Source of the DNA: Syntrophobotulus glycolicus DSM 8271
Lineage (GTDB): Bacteria; Bacillota; Desulfitobacteriia; Desulfitobacteriales; Syntrophobotulaceae
Direction: 5' to 3'
Assembly (NCBI RefSeq): GCF_000190635.1
Contig: NC_015172.1
Location: 2,046,001-2,110,000 of the forward strand
Length of the DNA: 64,000 nucleotides
Below, one piece after another: positions 1 to 9,500 of this stretch; within the stretch, counting starts at the first letter, position 1; each line of letters begins with the position of its first letter. A model generated the notes under the pieces. That model worked only from the letters and a program-made list of their open reading frames with translations, searched no databases and was not told where the DNA came from. Both the position numbers and the translations under genes were made by a program.

Positions 1-234
1 CCTTGTTCATCGAAACGTTTCCTTCTTTATTTATATAGATACTCTTTACGGATACTTCGATGTTGGATTTATAACATTTCTGTTTATAAACGATTATATG
101 TTAACCATAGATCAGGTGTGCACTTGTCCGTAAACCAGATCGATAACTTGTCGCCTTTTGTCACTCCGAAGATCGAAACAGCATAACTTACAATACAAGC
201 TATCCTGAGTTTATTGGAAAGAAGGATTGATGCT
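1..234. other. Intergenic leader before the repeat-protein gene
   Basis: AT-rich stretch without a convincing open frame. It presumably carries the promoter of the repeat-protein gene: TTGTCA at 158-163 with CATAAC at 182-187 is a weak -35/-10 pair. A GAAGGA ribosome site at 221-226 precedes the ATG at 235. Nothing else is recognised. Confidence 0.3.
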
Positions 235-1479
235 ATGAATAATCTGGTTTTTAATACTAAAGCCGAAGAACTGAAAACCAGTATTTACGCCCAAGCTCCG
301 GATTTGAGCACAAAACCGTTGCAATTGGACGCTAACGATAATTTGCTGGTCGCCGGGGACTTTACCATTTCTGAAATTACCAACCCTGTTACCATTGCCA
401 ATGCTTCCCTCACCGTCGCCGGTACCGTTACTGTTTCCGAAGTCACCAACCCTGTCACCATTGCCAATGCTTCCCTCACTGTCGCCGGTACCGTCACTGT
501 TTCCGAAGTCACCAACCCTGTTACCATTGCCAATGCTTCCCTCACTGTCGCCGGCACCGTTACTGTTTCCGAAGTCACCAACCCTGTTACCATTGCCAAT
601 GCTTCCCTCACTGTCGCCGGCACCGTTACGGTTTCCGAAGTCACCAACCCTGTTACCATTGCCAATGCTTCCCTCACTGTCGCCGGTACCGTCACTGTTT
701 CCGAAGTCACCAACCCTGTTACCATTGCCAATGCTTCCCTCACTGTCGCCGGTACCGTTACGGTTTCCGAAGTCACCAACCCTGTTACCATTGCCAATGC
801 TTCCCTCACTGTCGCCGGCACCGTCACGGTTTCCGAAGTCACCAACCCTGTTACCATTGCCAATGCTTCCCTCACTGTCGCCGGTACCGTCACTGTTTCC
901 GAAGTCACCAACCCTGTTACCATTGCTAATGCTTCCCTCACCGTCGCCGGTACCGTTACTGTTTCCGAAGTCACCAACCCTGTTACCATTGCCAATGCTT
1001 CCCTCACCGTCGCCGGTACCGTTACTGTTTCCGAAGTCACCAACCCTGTTACCATTGCCAATGCTTCCCTCACTGTCGCCGGCACCGTCACTGTTTCCGA
1101 AGTCACCAACCCTGTTACCATTGCCAATGCTTCCCTCACCGTTTCAGTTGGTGGTTACCTGTTTACGTCTGACTTGGTGGCAGACAACCCTATCACCGGT
1201 ACAGGCGTATTATTTAACAATACGGATATCTCCCAGGTTAAAACGGCATCCCTGCTCTTGTATAACCAGGGAGCTGTTCCCCTAACACTTTCTCTGCAAA
1301 TCAGTCCCACAACAACAGACGGGGATTATATCGACGATCCCAGTTATACCAATGTGGTTTTAGAAGCGAATGAGAAAAAATATATGGCCATAAGCTCTTT
1401 CGCCCATTATGTCCGCCTGCAATATCTCATGGGCGGTTCCACCGGAACAATTACCGCTTACTACAACGCACAAACCTAA
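235..1479 (+). CDS. Tandem-repeat surface-type protein with DUF6385-like C-terminus
   Basis: A 414-residue protein in three parts. A short N-terminal segment (about 1-45) is followed by a repeat region (about 50-305) and a non-repetitive C-terminus of about 110 residues ending in TGTITAYYNAQT. The repeat unit is 22 residues and rich in Thr, Val, Ser and Asn, with the core NPVTIANASL occurring 12 times. Each unit contains one N-A-S tripeptide. The C-terminus resembles the DUF6385 family of Firmicutes (recalled, not searched). No signal peptide or membrane segment is visible. The ATG at 235 is chosen over an upstream TTG at 214 because GAAGGA lies 8 nt before it. A glycosyltransferase follows on the same strand, so a surface or spore-coat glycoprotein is a reasonable inference. 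Function is unproven. Confidence 0.8.
   Translation: MNNLVFNTKAEELKTSIYAQAPDLSTKPLQLDANDNLLVAGDFTISEITNPVTIANASLTVAGTVTVSEVTNPVTIANASLTVAGTVTVSEVTNPVTIANASLTVAGTVTVSEVTNPVTIANASLTVAGTVTVSEVTNPVTIANASLTVAGTVTVSEVTNPVTIANASLTVAGTVTVSEVTNPVTIANASLTVAGTVTVSEVTNPVTIANASLTVAGTVTVSEVTNPVTIANASLTVAGTVTVSEVTNPVTIANASLTVAGTVTVSEVTNPVTIANASLTVAGTVTVSEVTNPVTIANASLTVSVGGYLFTSDLVADNPITGTGVLFNNTDISQVKTASLLLYNQGAVPLTLSLQISPTTTDGDYIDDPSYTNVVLEANEKKYMAISSFAHYVRLQYLMGGSTGTITAYYNAQT
421..1146 (+). repeat. 66-bp tandem repeat array, 11 full units plus one diverged unit
   Basis: Eleven consecutive 66-bp units fill 421-1146 exactly (11 x 66 = 726). A diverged twelfth copy (EIT in place of EVT) lies just upstream at about 355-420. 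Units differ only at a few third-codon positions: GGT/GGC, GTT/GTC, ACT/ACG, GCC/GCT, ACC/ACT. The encoded peptide is therefore identical in all 11 full units apart from the very end of the last. Because the unit is a multiple of three, gain or loss of a unit keeps the frame. Confidence 0.97.
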
Positions 1480-1511
1480 GAACAACCACTGGTCAGACAC
1501 AATTCTCTTTC

Positions 1512-1555
1512 TGTCTGTATGGAATTCCATCAGTTCATCAAGATCCATACAGACA
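1512..1555 (+). other. Perfect 12-bp hairpin between repeat protein and glycosyltransferase
   Basis: TGTCTGTATGGA at 1512-1523 pairs perfectly with TCCATACAGACA at 1544-1555 around a 20-nt loop. No T-tract follows. It is more likely an mRNA-processing, stability or attenuation element between the two genes than a simple intrinsic terminator. Confidence 0.6.
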
Positions 1556-1623
1556 TCCTATACCTGGGCTCAGCCGCCCTACCATCTATTCTCCATAATA
1601 AATAGAAAGCACGAGGGATTCTT

Positions 1624-3456
1624 ATGGAAAAACAAAAAACCGTCAGCCTCTGCATGATTGTCAGAAATGAAGCCTTACTGCTAGAACGTTGTTTAAACAG
1701 TGTTCAGGGCCTGGTAGATGAAATCATCGTTGTCGACACAGGCTCAACCGATAACACGAAAGAAATCGCCCTGCGCTTTGATGCCAAAATCTATGATTAC
1801 CCATGGAACGACAATTTCAGTGAAGCCAGAAACTACTCGCTCGCGAAAGCGGCTTGCGACTGGATTCTGCTGCTGGATGCGGACGAAGCGTTGTGCCCGC
1901 GGGACAGAGATAAATTCATTCACTTAATCAACACTTGCCCTTATGATGGGTGCCATTTCACCATCTGCAATCATATGAGCAGAGGAAATGAGTATAACCT
2001 TCATCAGGCTTTTCGCTTGCTGAAAAACAACGGACAATATGAATTTTGCGGCGAAATCCATGAACAGATCACCAGAAAAGATCGCCAACCGGCCTTTAGC
2101 CGGCTTTCAGTGGAAGAGATCACGATTGATCATTACGGCTACCTGCCTGAAATCGTAGCCGCTCAAAAAAAGAGGGAGCGTAACCTGCCAATTTTACTCA
2201 AACAAATCGAAGCCGATCCGGAAAACGCCTTTTCTTTATTTAATCTCGGAAATGAATATCTGGCGCAAAACAAAATTGACGATGCCCTAAGCTGGTATGA
2301 AAAAGCATATACCCGTATGGACAAAGGTCAGGCCTATGCTCCTCATTTGTATTATCGCCTGATTATTTGCCTAAACGCGAAACAGGAGTTCCTCAAAGCT
2401 CTCCGCCTGGCGGAGGAAGCTTTACTGGTTTACCCTCGTTGTACAGATATCGCCTACTGCAAAGGATTGATCTATGTCCAGCAATACAATCATCTCCTGG
2501 CCGCAGATGCTTTTCGCCGGTGCCTTGATTTGGGTGATCCTCCAGGAAACTTGAAATTCCTGGAGGGCTGCGGCACTTACCGCCCCTATCTTTCTTTGGG
2601 AGAGATTTATTTACAAAATGAAGCCTATGACCAAGCCATCGAATATTTGACCAAAGCCTTCAACCTTGATCATACTCATTGCGAAGCCTTATACGCTTTA
2701 GGTAAAGCTTATGCCAAAAAGCATAACGACCCAAGCAAAGCGGCAGATGCTCTATCCCACTATTTCTCTAGCCTGGAGCATGTCCCCAACAGCATCGTAT
2801 ACACTGACATCCTGATCAAGGAAAAGATCTATGGTCCCGCCCGTGCCGTTCTGGAACGCTTCGACACCGACCCTGATCATCAAGCGGAAATCACCTTTTT
2901 GCAGAGCAAGCTTCATTTTTTCACCAAAAACTATCCCGCGGCTTACGAAGGCTTTAAGAAAGTTGCCGATGTCAGCTCTCTTCAAAGTGTGCTGCCCAAT
3001 CTTCAAGGAGAAAGCATCCGCTTCATGGCGATCATCGGCCTGCTCCTGGATTCCTTGGGAAATGAATCAATGTCCTATCTGGAGCGTGATTTTGATCCAC
3101 TTTTGTTTCAGATCTACGACCGGCTTCATTCCCTTAGGCAAAACAAGAAACCGGCCGCTTTGGATGCCGATCCCTCCCGTTGTTTACAGATTATTGATGA
3201 ATACCTGGCAATCATCTTAAAAGTGGGAGAATTTGACCTGTTTACCTGTTCCCTGGAGGTGCTGAACCTGGTCGACAGCAAAGAAGTCTTACTGCACCTT
3301 GCCAAGCTGTATCATCAAAATGGCTGTCCCGAACTCACCGTTCAAACCATCCTGTGGTCGATTAAAGAGCTGGACGCCATCGATCTGGAAAATGCCTTTT
3401 TATTGAGGAAAAATTTAATCCATCTCCCTTTTTCTCATTCCACTGTGTCTTGTTGA
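1624..3456 (+). CDS. Family 2 glycosyltransferase with C-terminal TPR repeats
   Basis: A 610-residue protein. The N-terminal GT-A domain (about 1-190) begins TVSLCMIVRNEALLLERC and contains VVDTGSTDNT and the metal-binding LLDADEAL near residue 85, as in SunS-like family 2 transferases. From about residue 190 onward the protein is a run of degenerate TPR helices (for example NAFSLFNLGNEYLAQ). No membrane segment is seen, so it should act in the cytoplasm. The start has GAGGGA 5 nt upstream. GT2-TPR enzymes of this type modify peptides or proteins in known cases, and the TPR part could bind the acceptor. The adjacent Thr/Ser/Asn-rich repeat protein is the obvious candidate acceptor (inference). 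Confidence 0.88.
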   Translation: MEKQKTVSLCMIVRNEALLLERCLNSVQGLVDEIIVVDTGSTDNTKEIALRFDAKIYDYPWNDNFSEARNYSLAKAACDWILLLDADEALCPRDRDKFIHLINTCPYDGCHFTICNHMSRGNEYNLHQAFRLLKNNGQYEFCGEIHEQITRKDRQPAFSRLSVEEITIDHYGYLPEIVAAQKKRERNLPILLKQIEADPENAFSLFNLGNEYLAQNKIDDALSWYEKAYTRMDKGQAYAPHLYYRLIICLNAKQEFLKALRLAEEALLVYPRCTDIAYCKGLIYVQQYNHLLAADAFRRCLDLGDPPGNLKFLEGCGTYRPYLSLGEIYLQNEAYDQAIEYLTKAFNLDHTHCEALYALGKAYAKKHNDPSKAADALSHYFSSLEHVPNSIVYTDILIKEKIYGPARAVLERFDTDPDHQAEITFLQSKLHFFTKNYPAAYEGFKKVADVSSLQSVLPNLQGESIRFMAIIGLLLDSLGNESMSYLERDFDPLLFQIYDRLHSLRQNKKPAALDADPSRCLQIIDEYLAIILKVGEFDLFTCSLEVLNLVDSKEVLLHLAKLYHQNGCPELTVQTILWSIKELDAIDLENAFLLRKNLIHLPFSHSTVSC

Positions 3457-3459
3457 GAC

Positions 3460-3498
3460 AAAAAAGGTGCCGCCAGAAGCTGGTTGTTTCCTGGCGGC
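3460..3498 (-). terminator. Intrinsic terminator of the glucan synthase gene
   Basis: GCCGCCAG (3469-3476) pairs with CTGGCGGC (3491-3498). Read on the minus strand the stem is followed by ACC and a run of six T. It lies about 50 nt past the stop of the minus-strand gene and separates it from the convergent glycosyltransferase. Confidence 0.85.
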
Positions 3499-3547
3499 AG
3501 AATATTACATCGAAAAATCATGCGTATATAACCGGTTCTTTTCTTGT

Positions 3548-6500
3548 TCAGATTATGATCACGATCTCATGTTCCTTCCCATCATCAGCCAAAGTTATTT
3601 GCGGCTCCAAAACAGCCTGACCATCCAGCAGGATTTTTTCTTCTGCCTTTGAGGCATTAATGACCTCGATATGATATTGCGTGCTTCGATATTTATATTT
3701 GATCTTAAACCCGGGCCAGCTTCCCGGAATACAAGGCTTGACAGATATTTTATCCCCTTCAATGCTCAGTCCCAGGATGCCTTCCAGAGCAACCTGATAC
3801 ATCCAGCCTGCGGCTCCCGTATACCAGCTCCATCCGCCGCGGCCGTTATTGGGAGGATATGAGTAAACATCTGCTGCCATAACATAAGGCTCAACCTTGT
3901 ATCTGACGGCTTCCTTGTCTGTACGGGCATGGTTAATGGGGTTAAGCATATTAAACAATTCCACAGCCTTCTCCCCGTCATGCAGTTTTGTATAGGCCCA
4001 GACGGCCCAGATGGCAGCATGAGTGTATTGTCCGCCGTTTTCTCTGACTCCCGGTACATATCCTTGAATATATCCCGGATAAACGCCTGATTGATCGAAA
4101 GGAGGGGTCAGGAGCTTCAGGATTCCCTCATTTTTATCCCATAAATAATTCTCCAAAGCGAGCATGGCGTCTTTTGCTCTGCTTTCCCTGGCAAACCCTG
4201 ATATGACCGCCCAGGACTGGGCAATGGCATCAATTTGGCATTCCATACAGGTGATTGATCCCAGCGGATCGGCATTGTCAAAAAAGGCCCGCCTGTACCA
4301 GGCTCCATCCCAACCGTGTTTTTCTATATGATCCTTTAGCTCTTCCATTACTTTTTGATATCTCTGTGTATTCTCGCTGTCATGCATTCTTTGCGTAATT
4401 GGAATCATCTTCTGCAAAACAGAGAGCAGGAACCAACCCAGCCAGACACTTTCTCCTTTTCCTTCTCTGCCCACAGCACTGAACCCGTCATTCCAGTCCC
4501 CTGTCCCAATGAGCGGGAGTCCGTGCTCCCCGAATTTGAGGCTGTAGTCTATCGCTTTTAAACAATGTTCGTAAATTGTTCCCGTAAGCCCGGACTTAGC
4601 CGGAACGGAATACCTCTCATCTTCATCCGCGGCTAAAGTCTGATCTGCCAAATATCCTGCCTGCTCATCAAGAATGGAGTAATCGGTTGTATGCTCAATA
4701 TAGTCTAGCGTGACATAAGGGAGCCATAACAGATCATCCGAAAATTTTGTTCTGATCCCTTTACCGTTTTCCTGATGCCACCAGTGCTGGACATCCCCTT
4801 CCTCAAACTGCCTTGAGGAATTTAACAATATCTGCTGTCGGGTGATTTGCGGTTCGATCGCCGTCAGCGCCATCACATCCTGCAGCTGGTCCCTGAACCC
4901 AAATGCCCCCCCTGCCTGATAGTAGGCTGAACGAGCCCAGATCCGGCAAACCAGGGTCTGGTAAAGAAGCCAGCGGTTGAATAAGAAATTGAATGATTGA
5001 TCCGGCGTCTCTATCTGAATGGTGCTCAGAAGAGTATCCCAGTAGGTTTTGACTTTGTTCAGGTCATCCTCCACGCTTTCCGGACTGAGCGTCTGAACGG
5101 CTGCTCTGGCTGCAGCGGCATCTTTTTCATCCCCGATCACAAAAAACAGTTTACTTTCTGATCCTGGCCCTATCTTTACTTCTGTTTGGAGGACACCGCA
5201 AGGGTCAATTCCCTGCAATGCTTCCAGCTTCCGTTTCCCTAAACCGGCCGGTCTCTCCAGGCTCCTGTTATTTCCGATGAATTCCTCCCGGCTGCAGGTA
5301 TAGGCAAAATTGTCCCCGCCCAGCACTGTCAGATAAGCTGTACGACCAGTAAATTCCTCCTGATAAGTATTGCGGGCAAAGATTGTTCCATTCTCCTCTT
5401 CAGAAAGAATAAATTGAGCGTTCTGATTGCGGTTTACTCCCAATACCCATTCCATATAATAGTAAACGGCTAAAGTTTTCGTTGTTTTTGTGGTATTGTT
5501 CAGCTTAAGTTCCACTACTTTACAGGATTTATCCATCGGTACATACATGATCGTCTCCTGAACAATGCCCGACCTCTCATGGCTGAATACGGAATACCCC
5601 TGTCCGTGCCTGACCAGATAGGAGCCGTTGCCCATAGCGGGCTTGGGTAAAGGAGACCAGTACTGTCCGCTTTCAATTTCCTTAATATAAACCGCTTCCC
5701 CCGTCTTATCCAATAAAGGGTCATTAAACCAGGGTGAAAGCTTATATTCCCTGCTGTTTTGCGACCAGGTCCAGCTTGAGCCCGCTTCTGACACTACAGA
5801 GCCAAAGACAGGATTGGCTATGACATTGACCCAAGGCATAGGGGTGGCCTTTTCGGGGCCAATTTCGATCACATATTCTTTTCCCTCGCATGTAAACCCA
5901 CCGAATCCGTTATAGTAAAGCAACCCGATTTTGTGATTTTGCCGGGAATGTTCAATTTTTTCAATTTCTGCTTTACTCTGCTCAGCACTCAGAGCATTTT
6001 GGTTCAGCCCAATCGTACGCTCGCCCAGTTTCACCTGCTTGAGAATCTGGTTCCTCAAGGATCCGTTTTCACCGGAAAAAACCAGTCTGGCTGTACTGAA
6101 TAAGAGATACTGGATATCTGGAGGCAATTGGTCTCTCTTCAGAAGGAATACTCCTCCGGGCTTATTCATCAGCCTGCGGGCATGACTGATTCCGATTTTT
6201 TCGTTGATTCTTTCTTGAACGGTCTGATAATAGCCGGTCTTATCCTCATTCATCACGACCAAATCAATAAACAGGCCTTTGATTTTCCAATATTCATGGA
6301 TCTTCAGCATTTGCTCAAGAATATTTAACTGGTCCAGCTCCTGCAGACGGAGAATAATGACCGGCAAATCTCCGGAAATCCCATATGCCCATAAAGATGA
6401 CTGGCCTTTACTGTTATTTTTGACAAAACCGCTTCTTTGCTGATTACTGAGAAAAACCACATGACTGGCCAGGCTCATTAGGAGGTTGGCCTCTTCAAAG

Positions 6501-9500
6501 CTGAGATCTAAGCTGGTCAACTCCATCAGGTTATGGGACCAGGATAATTCCCTTGCTTTTTTCAGCATATTGGAATTTCTGTATTTCTCACTCAAAGTCT
6601 TGATGCTTTGTTTATCTTCCGAGACTCCTGTCAGAAAAAAAACCTCTTTTGTTTTGCCTGGATGGACTCTGACTCTTACTCTCATGCTCATGATTGGGTC
6701 AAGGACAGAACCTGCTGAATTAGATAAGGGCTGATTTGTCTCTAAAGCCCTGGGATTGGCATAGTCCCTGCCCCGTCCAATAAATTTCACTCTGTCGGTT
6801 TCAAATTCCAAATCACCAATTTGCTCCCCTTCTACAAAGACCGTATGCATCAGAAAGAAATCACTGCGGTTGCAATGGTGGCGCGACCTTTTCGAAGCAT
6901 AAAGGGTCCCCTGATCAAAGCCTGTTTGGATGAACAGCTTATTGAAGGCAGGATGGGCCTGGTCTGCCGGTAATTCATCCAGGACGATTTCGGCAAAGCT
7001 TGTCAGTTCAATATCCCGATCATATTTACTTTCATTGGTCAAAGAAACCTTTCTGATTTCCACCGGATCTTCAGGTGATACAAAAATTTCGGTTTGTGTG
7101 ATCACATTTCCGTCTTTTCTGGAGTACCTGATCAAATTGGGAAAACAGGTCACTTTATACTCCTCAACTTGATGATTCAGAGGCTTGGAGAAAGCCGACC
7201 AGACACTGCCTGAATTGAGGTTATGCACATAGATATAGCTGCCGTACTCATCCATTGTCTGATCCTCTCTCCAGCGGGTCAGATACTTTTTATTGTATTT
7301 GCTGTAACCCGAACCAGAGAGAGTAAGCATAACAGAGTATTCACCATTAGATAAAAAATGGGTCCTTGGCAAAACTGTATTTGGGTTACTGTAAGTAACC
7401 GGTTTCTCCCCGAGTTTCTTGGCTTTGCTTGATAATTTTTTTTCTCTGGTTTCTTCAATGATCGGGTTAAATGTATATTCTTTGAGCGGAACCTGTTCCT
7501 GAAGAATAAGCTCCACCGCTTTGATCTGTGGTTCTCTGTGAAACCTCTCTTGCATGCTCTGGTCAAAGACAGCATTGGTTAAGGAAGCCAGGCTCATCCC
7601 CTGGTGATGGGCCATATAGCTTTTTACGATGCTGTATTGCCGTTTATACTGCACTCTGTCCGGTGTAAAATCTATCGCTTCATAGAGACCGAATTGACCG
7701 TTAAAACCGTAGCCCCGCATTTTTCGCAAATTGGCCAAGGCGGTTTTCCCGTCCACCATTAAAGCCATAAAGGTTGAATACGGAGAAATCACCATATCCC
7801 TGGTCAGTCCTCTTTTCAGTCCTAACCCCGGAACGCCGAAGGCTTTGTATTGATAGTTATTTTGAACATCAAAGAGAAAAAAACCTGATTCTGAGATACC
7901 CCATGGGATTTGGCAACTGTCTCCATAGCTTTTTTGAATTTTGACCACGGCCTGATAAGTCTCATCAAGCAAAGTATTTTTAAAATTCTTGATCAATACC
8001 AAAGGCATTAAGAATTCAAACATGGTTCCGCTCCAGGATACCAGGCATCTCTGTCCTTTAATTTTGGTCAAAGGGCGTGACAGCTTAAACCAGTGACTTT
8101 GGGGCACATCCCCTTTAGCAATCGCTAGGAGGCTGGTCTGCCGGGCTTCTGAAGCCATTAAATCATAATAGGATTTATCCAGCCTTTGCTCTGTGACATT
8201 GTAGCCAATGGCAAAAAGCTTTTTTTGCTGATCAAACAAAGGTTTAAAATCCATACTCATTGCCTGCTGGTACAGTTCTTTTTGAATCCTGCCGCTCCTG
8301 TTAAACAAGTCAATGATATTGCTCAAGCCTTCGGCAGCCTTTTGTTTGAATTCAGCGGAAAGATCCTCTTCCAGAAGTCTCCTGTATACAACTGTCAGTT
8401 CCCGGTAAGTGCAGTCTCTGAATTCCGGATCTGATCTTTCCGGCCAAGATTTTCGTTCAAGGCTGAGCCAGGGGAAAAATCTATCCATTTCCGCCTGAGT
8501 ATCCTCAATCATCTTCCAGAGACTGTATCTCCAGAACTCCTCACCGCTTCCGTCCGGCTTTTTGATTTCCCGCCGCCATTTTTTCAAGAATCCGTAAAGC
8601 TTCTGAAGATCAATTTCGACCTCAAATTGCTTTAATTCCTCCAAAAATTGAATGATTGTCTCCGTATTTTTCTTTTTTTCATCGAAGGCATTCAAGACTT
8701 GGCAAGTATCTTTGAACCCCTGAATGATTCTCCGGTCAATGACCTTCTGATCAATCAATTCCCCTAACCCGTTTTTAAGAGCCAGGTAATATCCGGCCAG
8801 ATTGCCGCTGTCTACGGTTGAGACATAGATTGGATGCAGAGGCTTCAGGGTCTCCGTATCATACCAATTGTATAGATGCCCGTTCCATTTGCCCAGCTTG
8901 CCGATAGTCTGCAGCATTTTCTCAGTCCGTTCGATCATCAGGCCGGCTGGAATATAGCCGAAATCATAAGCTGAAAGATTGGCCAAAAAAGCTAACCCGA
9001 TATTCGTTGGTGAGGTGCGGTGAGCAATTCCTTTATTTGGCTCAAGCTGGACATTATCCGGGGGCAGGTAATGATCGGCCTCATTAATGAAACGGTCGAA
9101 AAACCCCCATATTTCCCGGGCAAAAAATCTCAGTTCCTGAATTTCTTCTTGATTAAATTTTTGCTCTTTTTCCGAAGAAAGGCTTAACCTGTAAGCCGCC
9201 CAGGGTGAACCAAGCCAGCCAAACATCAAACATCCGAGCAAGATTGCCGCCGAAGTACTTAAAGAGGGGAATAAGACTGCCATCACCAGACTGACCATTA
9301 GCCCCGGCAGCATCTTACGGTAATAGGTCAGAGCATTTGTGCCAACTCTTCTCTCCGAATCCGCCGCGGTTTCCCACTCCAGCAGGTACCTCCCTGTAAT
9401 TTGCCTGACCAGACTGCGAAAAACAGCATCAAGCTGAATCAAGGCCTGATACGGCAAAACAGCCAGAGCAAACAGGATTCTGATAAACTCTATCTTTATT

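Noticed and set aside
285-1285. Long stop-free frames on both strands across the repeat array (284 and 296 codons)
   Set aside because: The repeat unit is a multiple of three and lacks stops in several frames, so repetition alone creates them. The plus-strand frame starting at 235 has the ribosome site and the non-repetitive ends.
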